Shown here piece after piece: positions 8,759 through 17,190 of a DNA stretch of 39,035 nucleotides. Source of the DNA: an uncultured Lachnospiraceae bacterium (GTDB lineage: Bacteria; Bacillota; Clostridia; Lachnospirales; Lachnospiraceae). A model generated the notes under the pieces. The model had not been told where the DNA came from. It made no database searches and worked only from the letters and a program-made list of their open reading frames with translations. The position numbers and the translations under genes are program-made. The stretch spans positions 1 to 39,035 of the forward strand of contig CALWCS010000019.1 in assembly GCA_944376425.1 (NCBI GenBank), given 5' to 3'. Numbering within the stretch: the first letter of the stretch is position 1; every line of letters begins with the position of its first letter.

Positions 8759-9160
8759 ATGACAATGAGCGATCCAATCGCAGATATGCTTACAAGAATC
8801 CGTAATGCAAATACTGCTAAACATGACACCGTTGATGTTCCGTCTTCTAAAATGAAACTTGCCATTGCAAACATTCTTTTAGATGAAGGATATATCCAGA
8901 AATATGATCTCGTTGATGAAGGTAACTTCAAGACAATCCGCATCACCTTAAAATATGGTGCAGACAAAAATGAAAAAATTATTTCCGGTATCAAGAGAAT
9001 TTCCAAACCAGGTCTGCGTGTCTATGCAGGAAAAGAAAATCTGCCAAAGGTTCTTGGAGGTTTAGGAATAGCGATTCTGTCTACAAACCAGGGCGTTATT
9101 ACTGATAAAGAAGCAAGAAAACTTCAGGTAGGCGGCGAAGTATTAGCGTTCGTATGGTAA
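8759..9160 (+). CDS. rpsH: 30S ribosomal protein S8
   Basis: 133 residues. S8 binds helix 21 of 16S rRNA and is the autoregulator of the spc operon in E. coli. It begins [17 protein letters not shown] and ends with the conserved [20 protein letters not shown] and [12 protein letters not shown] 8759 is preferred over ATG 8765 because AGGAGG (8745-8750) is 8 bases upstream. It is flanked on both sides by long structured gaps, unusual inside this cluster. Confidence 0.98.
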   Translation: MTMSDPIADMLTRIRNANTAKHDTVDVPSSKMKLAIANILLDEGYIQKYDLVDEGNFKTIRITLKYGADKNEKIISGIKRISKPGLRVYAGKENLPKVLGGLGIAILSTNQGVITDKEARKLQVGGEVLAFVW

Positions 9161-9184
9161 AGTCTAAAGAGACTTCGAATTAAT

Positions 9185-9353
9185 CCGCTGCTGAAGTTTA
9201 AAGTCAGGAATAGCGATTATTTGTCTGTAGTTTGAGCAGCGGTCATAAAAGAATAGAAATTCTGTTTTTGGCATTTTATGTGAAAAACGGAGGATACTAT
9301 AAAAAAATAGATAGTTTGGGTTACTGAAAACAGAAAGGTCACAGGAACCTTTC
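9185..9353 (+). promoter_or_regulatory. Structured gap between rpsH and rplF
   Basis: The 221-nt gap contains a long-range perfect 8-bp stem CCGCTGCT (9185-9192) with AGCAGCGG (9236-9243), and a perfect 7-bp hairpin GAAAGGT/ACCTTTC (9333-9339 with 9347-9353, loop CACAGGA) about 18 nt before the rplF ribosome binding site. No good promoter was found in the gap. The RNA may control rplF translation or mark a processing site. Confidence 0.55.
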
Positions 9354-9381
9354 CGAAAATTTAAGTAAGGAGGAAACAGGC

Positions 9382-9921
9382 ATGTCACGTATCGGAAGAA
9401 TGCCAGTAGCGATTCCGGCAGGTGTTACTGTAGAAATCGCAGCAGACAACAAAGTCACTGTAAAAGGTGCAAAAGGTACTCTGGAAAGAGTCCTTCCAAA
9501 AGAAATGGAGATCAAAGTAGAAGACGGTCAAGTGATTGTCACAAGACCAAACGATTTAAAGAGAATGAAATCTTTACACGGACTGACCAGAACTTTGATC
9601 CACAACATGGTTGTAGGTGTAAGTGAAGGATATCAGAAAGTGCTGGAAGTAAACGGTGTTGGTTACAGAGCAGCAAAAGCTGGAAAGAAACTGACCTTAT
9701 CCTTAGGATACTCTCATCCAGTAGAAATGGAAGATCCAGAAGGAATTGAAACTTCCGTTGATGGAAACAAGATCATCGTAAAGGGTATCAGCAAAGAAAA
9801 AGTAGGCCAATACGCAGCTGAAATCAGAGAAAAGAGAGCTCCGGAACCTTATAAAGGCAAAGGTATCAAATATGCTGATGAAGTGATTAGACGTAAAGTT
9901 GGTAAGACTGGTAAAAAATAA
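9382..9921 (+). CDS. rplF: 50S ribosomal protein L6
   Basis: 179 residues. L6 lies near the sarcin-ricin loop and the elongation-factor site. It begins [18 protein letters not shown] and has two repeats of the same fold; the C-terminal one carries [28 protein letters not shown] in overlapping conserved pieces. AAGGAGG lies 8 bases before the ATG. rplR starts 17 nt after its stop. Confidence 0.99.
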   Translation: MSRIGRMPVAIPAGVTVEIAADNKVTVKGAKGTLERVLPKEMEIKVEDGQVIVTRPNDLKRMKSLHGLTRTLIHNMVVGVSEGYQKVLEVNGVGYRAAKAGKKLTLSLGYSHPVEMEDPEGIETSVDGNKIIVKGISKEKVGQYAAEIREKRAPEPYKGKGIKYADEVIRRKVGKTGKK

Positions 9922-9938
9922 TTAAGGAGAGTGTGAAG

Positions 9939-10307
9939 ATGGTTAGTAAAGAGTCCAGAACAAAAGTTCGTGAAAATAAACATAGAAGATTACGCAATCG
10001 TTTCAGCGGCACTGCCCAGAGACCACGTTTAGCTGTGTTTAGAAGTAATAATCATATGTATGCTCAAATTATTGACGATACAGTTGGAAATACTTTAGTT
10101 TCTGCTTCTACACTTCAGAAAGAAGTAAAAGCTGAATTAGAGAAAACAAACAACGTTGATGCAGCAGCATACTTAGGTACAGTAATTGCGAAAAGAGCTT
10201 TAGAAAAAGGTATTACCACTGTTGTCTTTGATAGAGGCGGCTTTATATATCAGGGTAAAATCAAAGCGTTAGCAGATGCAGCAAGAGAAGCTGGTCTGGA
10301 ATTCTAG
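9939..10307 (+). CDS. rplR: 50S ribosomal protein L18
   Basis: 122 residues. L18 binds 5S rRNA with L5 and L25. The N-terminal basic tail ([18 protein letters not shown]) and the segments [19 protein letters not shown] and [19 protein letters not shown] are conserved. The frame could start at GTG 9933, but AAGGAGA (9924-9930) is better spaced for ATG 9939. Standard spc order between rplF and rpsE. Confidence 0.97.
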   Translation: MVSKESRTKVRENKHRRLRNRFSGTAQRPRLAVFRSNNHMYAQIIDDTVGNTLVSASTLQKEVKAELEKTNNVDAAAYLGTVIAKRALEKGITTVVFDRGGFIYQGKIKALADAAREAGLEF

Positions 10308-10324
10308 TCAAGGAGGAAGAACAG

Positions 10325-10834
10325 ATGAAACATACTATTATTGATGCTAATCAGTATGAGTTAACGGAAAAAGTAGTATCAATTAAACGTGTAACGAAAG
10401 TTGTTAAAGGTGGTCGTAATTTCCGCTTTTCCGCTTTGGTAGTTGTCGGTGACGGCAATGGACACGTTGGCGCTGGTCTTGGAAAAGCTGCAGAAATTCC
10501 AGAAGCAATCCGTAAAGGAAAAGAAGATGCTGCAAAAAAACTCATCGAAGTTGCAATAGATGACAACGCAAGTATTCCACACGATTATCTGGGAAAATTC
10601 GGCGGAGCAACAGTGCTGTTAAAAAGAGCTCCTGAAGGTACCGGTGTTATCGCCGGAGGTCCGGTACGTAGCGTGCTGGAAATGGCAGGAATCAAAAACA
10701 TTCGTACAAAATCTTTAGGATCAAATAATAAACAGAACGTAGTTCTGGCAACAATCGAAGGATTGAAGAAACTGAAATCCCCAGAAGAAGTTGCAAAACT
10801 TCGTGGAAAATCTATTGAAGAGATTCTTGCTTAA
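10325..10834 (+). CDS. rpsE: 30S ribosomal protein S5
   Basis: 169 residues. S5 helps translational fidelity and forms the mRNA entry site with S3 and S4. The double-stranded-RNA-binding-like domain has [20 protein letters not shown] with [16 protein letters not shown]; the C-terminal domain has [19 protein letters not shown] and the [11 protein letters not shown] segment. AAGGAGG lies just upstream. rpmD follows 14 nt after its stop. Confidence 0.99.
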   Translation: MKHTIIDANQYELTEKVVSIKRVTKVVKGGRNFRFSALVVVGDGNGHVGAGLGKAAEIPEAIRKGKEDAAKKLIEVAIDDNASIPHDYLGKFGGATVLLKRAPEGTGVIAGGPVRSVLEMAGIKNIRTKSLGSNNKQNVVLATIEGLKKLKSPEEVAKLRGKSIEEILA

Positions 10835-10848
10835 GGAGGATTCGGACA

Positions 10849-11031
10849 ATGGCAGATAAGTTAAAAATCACATTAGTGAAATCTACGATCGGTGCTATTC
10901 CAAAGCATCGTGCAACAGTGGCAGCTTTAGGACTGAAAAAACTGAACAAAACAGTAGAGATGCCGGATAATGCTGCAACCAGAGGAATGATTGCACAGGT
11001 ACAGCACCTGGTAAAAGTTGAAGAAATTTAA
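10849..11031 (+). CDS. rpmD: 50S ribosomal protein L30
   Basis: 60 residues, the short bacterial form. It carries KITLVKSTIGAIPKHRATV and the GLKKLNKTVEMPDNAATRGM segment and ends with HLVKVEEI. AAGGAGG lies upstream. Its place between rpsE and rplO is standard. Confidence 0.99.
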   Translation: MADKLKITLVKSTIGAIPKHRATVAALGLKKLNKTVEMPDNAATRGMIAQVQHLVKVEEI

Positions 11032-11059
11032 ATAAATAATTTGATAGGAGGTGTCGAGA

Positions 11060-11500
11060 ATGGATTTATCAAACTTAAGACCTGCAGAAGGATCAAAACA
11101 CAGTGATAACTTCAGAAGAGGACGCGGACACGGTTCAGGAAACGGCAAAACAGCTGGTAAAGGACATAAAGGACAGAAAGCTCGTTCCGGAGCCCCAAGA
11201 ATTGGCTTCGAAGGTGGTCAGATGCCTTTATACAGAAGACTTCCAAAGAGAGGTTTCAAAAACAGAAATACTCTTGATATTGAAGCAATCAACATAAATG
11301 AACTGGAAAAATTTGAAAATGATACCGTTGTTACTATTGAATTATTGATGGAAAACGGTGTCATTAAAAGCCCTAAAGACGGTGTAAAAATTCTTGGAAA
11401 CGGTGAGCTGACAAAAAAACTGACTGTAAAAGCAAACGCCTTCAGCGAAAGCGCGAAATCAAAAATTGAAGCACTCGGTGGAAAAGCTGAGGTGATCTAA
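11060..11500 (+). CDS. rplO: 50S ribosomal protein L15
   Basis: 146 residues. L15 is a late-assembly core protein. The glycine-rich basic N-terminal arm ([20 protein letters not shown]) is typical, followed by [17 protein letters not shown]. The frame opens at GTG 11051, but AGGAGG occupies 11046-11051, so ATG 11060 is the start. Its stop overlaps the secY ATG by one base (TAATG). Confidence 0.98.
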   Translation: MDLSNLRPAEGSKHSDNFRRGRGHGSGNGKTAGKGHKGQKARSGAPRIGFEGGQMPLYRRLPKRGFKNRNTLDIEAININELEKFENDTVVTIELLMENGVIKSPKDGVKILGNGELTKKLTVKANAFSESAKSKIEALGGKAEVI

Positions 11501-12837
11501 TGTTACAAACACTTCGCAATGCATTTAAAGTGAAAGACATCAGAAAAAAGATTTATTTTACTTTCTTAATGATGATTGTCGTTCGACTTGGATCTCAGCT
11601 TCCGGTACCGGGAGTGGACAGAGACTTTTTTGCAAGCTGGTTTGCTCAGCAGACCAGTGATGCATTTAACTTTTTTGATGCTTTTACCGGCGGCTCGTTT
11701 GAAAGAATGTCAGTATTCGCACTGAATATTTCACCTTATATTACATCTTCCATTATCATTCAGCTTTTGACAATTGCAATTCCAAAACTGGAAGAGATGC
11801 AAAGAGATGGAGAAGATGGAAGAAAGAAAATTACAGCTATTACACGTTATGTGACAATCGGATTAGCTGTTTTGGAATCTGTTGCAATGGCGATCGGATT
11901 TGGACGTCAGGGATTGATCCCGGCTATGCAGTCTGACAGTATCGTGACAATTATCGGTTCTGCAATCAGTGTTACTCTGACATTGACGGCAGGTTCTGCT
12001 ATTTTGATGTGGATTGGTGAACGTATCACAGAACATGGCGTGGGAAATGGTATCTCCATCGTCCTGACCATCAATATTTTGTCACGTATTCCTTCTGATA
12101 TCAATACGTTGTATCAGACATTTATTCAGAATCAGACAATCGCAAGAGGCATTCTTGCAGCAGTGATTATTCTTGCAGTAATCCTGGCAACTGTTATTCT
12201 GGTTATTATACTGAACGGCGGTCAGAGAAAAATTCCGGTACAGTATGCAAAGAAGATGCAAGGAAGAAAGATGGTAGGCGGACAGTCTACTCATATTCCG
12301 TTAAAAGTAAATACGGCAGGTGTGATCCCGGTTATCTTTGCATCCTCAATTTTATCTATGCCAAATATGATTGCAAGTTTTGCCGGATATAGCGGAGGCA
12401 CAGGAATCGGTGCCACACTTCTTGGCATGTGCAGTCAGCAGAACTGGTGTAATCCTTCAGAACCGATTTATTCGGTTGGTCTGATTGTTTACATCGCAAT
12501 GATTATCTTTTTCGCTTATTTCTATACTTCTATCACATTTAATCCGATTGAAGTAGCAGATAATATGAAGAAACAAGGTGGATTTATCCCAGGTATCCGT
12601 CCAGGAAAACCTACTCAGGAATATCTGGAAAAATTATTAAATTATATTATATTTGTAGGAGCAATTGGTTTAACAATTGTATCTGTGATTCCAATTTTCT
12701 TCAACGGCGTATTTGGAGCATATGTTTCTTTTGGAGGAACATCGATCATCATTATTGTTGGTGTTATTCTGGAGACGTTAAAACAGATTGAATCTCAGAT
12801 GGTTGTACGCAACTACAAAGGCTTCTTAAGCAACTAA
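11500..12837 (+). CDS. secY: Preprotein translocase subunit SecY
   Basis: 445 residues with about ten membrane helices. SecY forms the protein-conducting channel with SecE and SecG in the cytoplasmic membrane. The N-terminal cytoplasmic helix, the region with RLGSQLPVPGVDRDFF, the ITEHGVGNGISIVLTINI segment and the loop with QGGFIPGIRPGKPTQEYLE are diagnostic. It starts inside the rplO stop with no spacing, so it is translationally coupled. It closes the S10-spc block, and a very large hairpin follows its stop. Confidence 0.99.
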   Translation: MLQTLRNAFKVKDIRKKIYFTFLMMIVVRLGSQLPVPGVDRDFFASWFAQQTSDAFNFFDAFTGGSFERMSVFALNISPYITSSIIIQLLTIAIPKLEEMQRDGEDGRKKITAITRYVTIGLAVLESVAMAIGFGRQGLIPAMQSDSIVTIIGSAISVTLTLTAGSAILMWIGERITEHGVGNGISIVLTINILSRIPSDINTLYQTFIQNQTIARGILAAVIILAVILATVILVIILNGGQRKIPVQYAKKMQGRKMVGGQSTHIPLKVNTAGVIPVIFASSILSMPNMIASFAGYSGGTGIGATLLGMCSQQNWCNPSEPIYSVGLIVYIAMIIFFAYFYTSITFNPIEVADNMKKQGGFIPGIRPGKPTQEYLEKLLNYIIFVGAIGLTIVSVIPIFFNGVFGAYVSFGGTSIIIIVGVILETLKQIESQMVVRNYKGFLSN

Positions 12838-12840
12838 TCG

Positions 12841-12908
12841 GTGTGCTCATCATGCCTGTTATTTTCCGAGATGAAGATAATCGGAATCTGACAGGCATAT
12901 GAGCGCAC
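12841..12908 (+). other. Three-tier hairpin between secY and adk
   Basis: GTGTGCTCAT (12841-12850) pairs with ATGAGCGCAC (12899-12908). After a single bulged C, ATGCCTGT (12852-12859) pairs with ACAGGCAT (12891-12898). After an internal loop, TTCCGA (12864-12869) pairs with TCGGAA (12881-12886). Together that is 24 pairs with one G-U pair. It begins 3 nt after the secY stop. No T-run follows, so it may stabilise or process the 3' end rather than terminate transcription alone. Confidence 0.75.
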
Positions 12909-12948
12909 TAAAATGCTATTTATAGGAAAATTTATGAAAAAAATAGCG

Positions 12949-12977
12949 TTGATAATACATTCATTCTGTAATAAAAT
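12949..12977 (+). promoter_or_regulatory. Promoter of the adk-map-infA group
   Basis: TTGATA at 12949-12954, a 17-bp spacer and TAAAAT at 12972-12977, about 70 nt before adk. An inverted repeat GCTATTT/AAATAGC (12915-12921 with 12941-12947) lies against the -35 box. Confidence 0.6.
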
Positions 12978-13048
12978 GAAAGTGAAAACAAAAACAGGCG
13001 AAGGATGCCGGTTGTTGGGAAATACTTCAGAAACGGGGGTAAAATAGT

Positions 13049-13693
13049 ATGAAAATTATTATGTTAGGAGCGCCGGGTGCAGGCAAAGGAACACAGGCAA
13101 AGAAAATTGCCGCTAAATATGATATCCCTCATATTTCGACAGGTGATATTTTCAGAGCAAATATTAAAAATGGAACAGAACTTGGAAAAAAAGCTAAGAC
13201 TTACATGGATCAGGGACTGTTGGTTCCGGATGAGCTGGTAGTTGACCTGGTTGTAGACAGAGTACAGCAGGATGACTGCAAGAAAGGATACGTACTGGAC
13301 GGATTTCCAAGAACGATTCCGCAGGCAGAAAGTCTGGACGCAGCATTGGATCAGCTGGGAGACAAAATTGATTATGCAATTAATGTAGAAGTTCCAGATG
13401 AAAACATTATCAGCCGTATGAGCGGAAGAAGAGCTTGTGTGGGATGTGGTGCTACATATCATATCAAATATAATCCAACGAAAGTGGAGAACGTTTGTGA
13501 TGCATGCGGCGAAAAGCTGATTCTGCGTGATGATGATAAACCGGAAACGGTACAGAAGCGTCTGGCAGTATACCATGATCAGACTCAGCCGTTGATTGAT
13601 TACTATACAAAATCCGGAGTACTCAAAGAAGTAGACGGAACAGTTGATATGGAAGACGTTTTCGCTGCAATTGTAGATATCTTAGGAGCGTAA
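13049..13693 (+). CDS. adk: Adenylate kinase, zinc-LID type
   Basis: 214 residues. It catalyses ATP + AMP = 2 ADP in the cytosol. The P-loop [10 protein letters not shown] is at residues 7-16, DGFPRT at 84-89 binds AMP, and the LID (about 127-160) holds C130, C133, C150 and C153, a four-cysteine structural zinc site typical of Gram-positive enzymes. It follows secY as in most Firmicutes but has its own promoter. The map gene begins 5 nt after its stop. Confidence 0.99.
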   Translation: MKIIMLGAPGAGKGTQAKKIAAKYDIPHISTGDIFRANIKNGTELGKKAKTYMDQGLLVPDELVVDLVVDRVQQDDCKKGYVLDGFPRTIPQAESLDAALDQLGDKIDYAINVEVPDENIISRMSGRRACVGCGATYHIKYNPTKVENVCDACGEKLILRDDDKPETVQKRLAVYHDQTQPLIDYYTKSGVLKEVDGTVDMEDVFAAIVDILGA

Positions 13694-13698
13694 AGTAT

Positions 13699-14460
13699 AT
13701 GTCAGTAACAATAAAGTCTGCAAAAGAAATTGAATTGATGAGAGAAGCCGGAAGACTGCTTGCGATTGTTCACAAGGAGCTGGAACAGGCAATCAAACCG
13801 GGAATCTCCACAAAAGAAATTGATCGTTTAGGAGAACAGCTGATTCGAAGCATGGGGTGCGTGCCAAACTTTTTGCATTATAACGGATACCCGGCATCGA
13901 TTTGTGTTTCGGTGAACGACGAAGTAGTACATGGAATTCCTTCCAAACATCGAATTTTGCAGGAAGGAGATATTGTCAGTCTGGATGCCGGGCTGATCTA
14001 TAAAGGCTACCACTCTGATGCAGCCAGAACACATGCCGTAGGAGAAATTTCTTCGGAGGCAAAAAAATTAATAGAAGTGACCAGACAAAGTTTCTTTGAA
14101 GGAATGAAATATGCAAAAGCAGGGAATTATCTGTTTGATATTTCAAAAGCAATCGGAGAGTATGCCCGTTCTTTTGGGTATGGCGTCGTGGAAGATCTTG
14201 TCGGTCACGGAATAGGAACACATCTCCATGAAGATCCTCAGATTCCTAATTTCCCTCAGAAACGCAAAGGAATTCGCCTTATGGCAGGAATGACGCTTGC
14301 GATTGAACCGATGATCAATATAGGACGTCCGGATGTCGCATGGCTGGATGATGACTGGACAGTGGTAACACAGGATGGATCTTTGTCAGCACATTATGAG
14401 AATACTGTTGTCATTACAGAAGGAGAGCCTGAAATATTGACTTTGTATGAAGACAGATAA
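13699..14460 (+). CDS. map: Methionine aminopeptidase, type I
   Basis: 253 residues. It removes the initiator Met from new proteins. The five metal ligands are visible: D96, D107, H170, E203 and E234, in LDAG, HSDAARTH, GHGIGTHLHEDP, IEPM and ENTVV contexts. H78 in VVHGIP matches the catalytic histidine. There is no N-terminal SH3 extension. GGAG at the end of adk serves as the ribosome binding site; the 5-nt gap implies cotranscription. Confidence 0.98.
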   Translation: MSVTIKSAKEIELMREAGRLLAIVHKELEQAIKPGISTKEIDRLGEQLIRSMGCVPNFLHYNGYPASICVSVNDEVVHGIPSKHRILQEGDIVSLDAGLIYKGYHSDAARTHAVGEISSEAKKLIEVTRQSFFEGMKYAKAGNYLFDISKAIGEYARSFGYGVVEDLVGHGIGTHLHEDPQIPNFPQKRKGIRLMAGMTLAIEPMINIGRPDVAWLDDDWTVVTQDGSLSAHYENTVVITEGEPEILTLYEDR

Positions 14461-14535
14461 ATTTTCCAGATGAAGTTAGACCCGCAATCTGCAAAACGGT
14501 AGAGCCGTTTGAATAAAACAGAGAGAGGTATCGAA

Positions 14536-14823
14536 ATGGAATTTGATGAAAAGGGAATGTTTGCCATATCAAAGGCAGGGCATGACAAAGGAAATATTTA
14601 TGTGATCTGGGAGCAAAAAGAGGATGTTTTCTTTTTAGTGGACGGACAGCGAAAAACGCTCGCAAGACCGAAAAAGAAAAATCGGAAACATGTGCAGATC
14701 GTGAAGGAAATTCCAGAGGAATTAAAAAATCTTTTGCGTCAGTCAGTCACAGATGAAACAATTAAATATATACTGAAGCGTTATCGAAAAGAAAAAGAAG
14801 CTGTAAAAGAAAAGCAGGGATGA
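14536..14823 (+). CDS. KOW-domain RNA-binding protein, L14e/L6e/L27e-like
   Basis: 95 residues. The segment with KGMFAISKAGHDKGNIYVIW is a KOW/SH3-like strand pattern, and VFFLVDGQRKTLARPKKKNRKHV continues it with a strongly basic loop; the C-terminal third is helical and charged. Proteins of this kind are annotated in Clostridia between map and infA as RNA-binding proteins like eukaryotic L14e, L6e and L27e. The frame runs back to a TTG at 14509, but GAGAGAGG at about 14521-14528 fits ATG 14536. A small hairpin AAACGG/CCGTTT (14494-14510) precedes it. The context suggests a ribosome-linked role; the function is unproven. Confidence 0.85.
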   Translation: MEFDEKGMFAISKAGHDKGNIYVIWEQKEDVFFLVDGQRKTLARPKKKNRKHVQIVKEIPEELKNLLRQSVTDETIKYILKRYRKEKEAVKEKQG

Positions 14824-14906
14824 AAGAAAAAGAAATCATCGCTGCCTGAAATCACTCATAATGCAGAGTGAAGAGTAAAGATGAATTTCAGGAGGTTTAA
14901 AATCAG

Positions 14907-15125
14907 ATGTCAAGAGCAGATGTTATTGAGGTAGAAGGAACCGTATTAGAGAAACTGCCAAATGCAATGTTTAAAGTAGAGTTGGAAAATAAACATGTAG
15001 TATTGGCACATATCAGCGGAAAACTGAGAATGAATTTTATCAGAATTCTTCCGGGAGATAAAGTAAAAATTGAACTTTCACCGTATGATCTGTCAAAAGG
15101 CAGAATTACATGGAGAGATAAATAA
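14907..15125 (+). CDS. infA: Translation initiation factor IF-1
   Basis: 72 residues, the exact family length. IF-1 blocks the A site during initiation. The OB fold is evident: [38 protein letters not shown] and [25 protein letters not shown] lies upstream. It ends the adk group; the next promoter begins about 50 bases after its stop. Confidence 0.99.
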   Translation: MSRADVIEVEGTVLEKLPNAMFKVELENKHVVLAHISGKLRMNFIRILPGDKVKIELSPYDLSKGRITWRDK

Positions 15126-15171
15126 AGAAAACAGCCGGAAAAGCCGAAAAATCAATAAAATTTGGCAAAAT

Positions 15172-15205
15172 ACCACTTGCTTTTTTGAAAAGCAGGTGGT
15201 ATAAT
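15172..15205 (+). promoter_or_regulatory. Palindromic promoter of the rpmJ-alpha operon
   Basis: TTGCTT (15177-15182), 17 bp, TATAAT (15200-15205). The -35 box and the whole spacer lie inside a 13-bp inverted repeat, ACCACTTGCTTTT (15172-15184) with AAAAGCAGGTGGT (15188-15200), with one G-T mismatch and a 3-nt loop. Read from upstream, the same bases give a hairpin with only a weak AT tail. Confidence 0.85.
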
Positions 15206-15301
15206 TTGAAGCGAACTTTTTGTGGAGGCGTTGTTTAGAGCGTCAGTATGCCCAGATTTGGAGAGGGCGGATTCGATAACTGTGAAAGGAGGATTAACCA
15301 A

Positions 15302-15415
15302 ATGAAGGTTAGATCATCAGTAAAACCTATTTGTGAAAAATGCAAAATCATTAAAAGAAAAGGAAGCATCAGAGTTATCTGTGAAAATCCTAAACACAAA
15401 CAGAGACAGGGTTAA
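15302..15415 (+). CDS. rpmJ: 50S ribosomal protein L36, zinc-binding form
   Basis: 37 residues, full length for the family. It starts [15 protein letters not shown] and has C11, C14, C27 and H32 (C-x2-C-x12-C-x4-H) for zinc. GAAAGGAGG lies upstream. L36 is the last small protein added to the 50S subunit. It is the first gene behind the palindromic promoter and is followed by a 347-nt structured gap. Confidence 0.98.
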   Translation: MKVRSSVKPICEKCKIIKRKGSIRVICENPKHKQRQG

Positions 15416-15762
15416 TGAAATTGCCCTTGCACATTTTAAGGGTGTGCAGAATAATTTTTTTTGTGCGGCTGCAGTATGAACCACCAGGCGGTGTTGTTTA
15501 TACTGATACTTTATAAACAAGAATCTCGTCCGTTGAATGGTCAGAGATTCAAAAAACAGTGGAAACCCCATTGGGATATTGCTTTTTAATACCGAGAAAA
15601 GTAGTATCGGAAAGGTCGTAGTTTTGCGGCTGGGCGTTCGTATGAATGCCTCAATTAGGAACAATATGAAACAGATTATGGTGTGCGCACAACATTTCAG
15701 GCACTGCCAGGCAGTGAGCTGCGTATTGTCATAATCTTGGAAGAAAATGGAGGAAATATTAC
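15416..15762 (+). promoter_or_regulatory. Long structured leader before rpsM
   Basis: 347 nt with no gene. In order: a stem TTGCACA/TGTGCAG (15427-15433 with 15443-15449), then eight Ts at 15455-15462; a hairpin CAGTATGAAC (15472-15481) with GTTTATACTG (15496-15505), capped by CACC/GGTG on an AGGC loop; GAATCTC/GAGATTC (15521-15527 with 15544-15550); GGCGTTC/GAATGCC (15633-15639 with 15644-15650) on a GTAT loop; and GATTATG (15674-15680) with CATAATC (15730-15736), enclosing CACTGCC/GGCAGTG (15702-15716). An attenuator followed by a ribosomal-protein-binding leader is a plausible reading; S4, encoded downstream, is a candidate ligand. Confidence 0.65.
15427..15462 (+). terminator. Weak terminator or attenuator after rpmJ
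   Basis: A 7-bp stem (15427-15433 with 15443-15449, one G-U pair) followed by AATAA-type bases and eight Ts (15455-15462). The stem is short and the T-run is displaced by 5 nt, so partial termination between rpmJ and rpsM is more likely than full termination. CCCTT/AAGGG offers an alternative pairing. Confidence 0.45.
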
Positions 15763-16131
15763 ATGGCTCGTATTGCTGGTGTAGACTTACCAAGAGAAAA
15801 ACGTGTAGAAATTGGGCTGACTTACATCTATGGAATCGGTAGAGTAAGCGCGACAAAAATTCTGGAGAAAGCAAATGTAAATCCTGATACTCGTGTCAGA
15901 GATCTGACAGATGAAGAAGTTTCCAGAATCCGTGACGTAATTGATACAGAACACACTGTTGAAGGTGATTTAAGAAGAGACATCGCTCTTAATATTAAGA
16001 GATTACAGGAAATTGGATGCTATCGAGGAATCCGTCATAGAAAAGGACTTCCGGTTCGCGGTCAGAAAACAAAGACAAATGCAAGAACAAGAAAAGGTCC
16101 TAAGAGAACAGTAGCTAATAAGAAGAAATAA
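15763..16131 (+). CDS. rpsM: 30S ribosomal protein S13
   Basis: 122 residues. S13 contacts P-site tRNA and 50S bridges from the 30S head. It begins [20 protein letters not shown], has the helix-hairpin-helix [12 protein letters not shown] and the segment [17 protein letters not shown], and ends in a basic tail. TGGAGG precedes the ATG. It follows the long structured leader and begins the rpsM-rpsK-rpsD-rpoA-rplQ run. Confidence 0.99.
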   Translation: MARIAGVDLPREKRVEIGLTYIYGIGRVSATKILEKANVNPDTRVRDLTDEEVSRIRDVIDTEHTVEGDLRRDIALNIKRLQEIGCYRGIRHRKGLPVRGQKTKTNARTRKGPKRTVANKKK

Positions 16132-16166
16132 TCATTGAATAATTGAGAAAGTAGGTTAGTTTAAAA

Positions 16167-16562
16167 ATGGCTAAAAAAGTTACAAAAAAAGTGACAAAAA
16201 AGCGTGTTAAGAAAAACGTTGAACGCGGACAGGCACATATCCAGTCATCTTTTAACAATACAATTGTAACATTAACAGATGCAGAGGGAAATGCTTTATC
16301 ATGGGCAAGTGCCGGTGGTCTTGGATTTAGAGGTTCAAGAAAATCTACTCCTTATGCAGCTCAGATGGCAGCGGAAACTGCGACAAAAGCAGCGTTGATT
16401 CATGGTCTGAAGACAGTAGACGTTATGGTAAAAGGACCGGGATCAGGACGTGAAGCAGCAATCCGTGCTCTTCAGGCATGTGGTCTTGAAGTAACTAGTA
16501 TTACAGACGTAACTCCGGTACCACACAACGGATGTCGTCCACCAAAACGCAGAAGAGTCTAA
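16167..16562 (+). CDS. rpsK: 30S ribosomal protein S11
   Basis: 131 residues. S11 shapes the platform near the Shine-Dalgarno helix. The N-terminus is very Lys-rich ([19 protein letters not shown]), then [20 protein letters not shown] and the C-terminus [15 protein letters not shown], where an Asn-Gly pair is prone to isoaspartate in other species. GTAGGTTAG is a rather weak ribosome binding site, so coupling to rpsM is likely. Confidence 0.99.
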   Translation: MAKKVTKKVTKKRVKKNVERGQAHIQSSFNNTIVTLTDAEGNALSWASAGGLGFRGSRKSTPYAAQMAAETATKAALIHGLKTVDVMVKGPGSGREAAIRALQACGLEVTSITDVTPVPHNGCRPPKRRRV

Positions 16563-16581
16563 TTAGGAGGTATCGATCGAG

Positions 16582-17175
16582 ATGGCTATTAACAGAGTTC
16601 CTGTACTGAAAAGATGTAGATCCCTTGGTTTAGAGCCAATGTATTTAGGAATAGATAAAAAATCTAACAGGGAATTAAAAAGAGCAAACCGTAAAATGAG
16701 TGAGTACGGTTTACAGTTAAGAGAAAAACAGAAAGCAAAATTCATCTACGGCGTTCTGGAAAAACCTTTCAGAAATTATTATGAAAAGGCAGCAAAAATG
16801 CCAGGTATGACAGGTGCAAATCTGATGATTATGCTGGAATCCAGATTGGACAATGTAGTATTTAGAGCCGGACTGGCAAGAACAAGAAAAGAAGCAAGAC
16901 AGATTGTTGACCATAAACATATCTTAGTAAACGGAAAACAGGTTAACATTCCATCTTACTTAATCAAAGCCGAAGATATGAACAAAAATAAAGAGAAATG
17001 CAAAGGTTCTCAGAGATATAAAGATATTCTGGATGCAACTTCAGGAAGACTTGTACCAGAATGGATGGAAGCAGATACAGAAGCTTTAAAGATAACGGTA
17101 AAAGAACTTCCGTCCAGAGAAGTAATCGATGTTCCGGTAAATGAGATGCTGATCGTCGAGTTATATTCCAAATAA
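16582..17175 (+). CDS. rpsD: 30S ribosomal protein S4
   Basis: 197 residues. S4 is a primary 16S-binding protein and an autoregulator in both E. coli and Bacillus. It has PVLKRCRSLGLEPMYLGI at the start and an S4 RNA-binding domain at about 90-155 (ESRLDNVVFRAGLARTRKEA). Only one cysteine is near the N-terminus, so this is the zinc-free form. AGGAGG precedes the ATG. Its place in the alpha cluster differs from Bacillus, where rpsD is separate, and makes the leaders before rpsM and rpoA candidate targets. Confidence 0.99.
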   Translation: MAINRVPVLKRCRSLGLEPMYLGIDKKSNRELKRANRKMSEYGLQLREKQKAKFIYGVLEKPFRNYYEKAAKMPGMTGANLMIMLESRLDNVVFRAGLARTRKEARQIVDHKHILVNGKQVNIPSYLIKAEDMNKNKEKCKGSQRYKDILDATSGRLVPEWMEADTEALKITVKELPSREVIDVPVNEMLIVELYSK

Positions 17176-17190
17176 TAAATCATGGATGAT

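Noticed and set aside
13064..13576. 170-codon minus-strand frame opposite adk
   Set aside because: Shadow of adk, which is intact with all its active-site motifs.
15537..15734. Open frame of 65 codons between rpmJ and rpsM
   Set aside because: No ribosome binding site, and the stretch consists of inverted repeats better explained as leader RNA.
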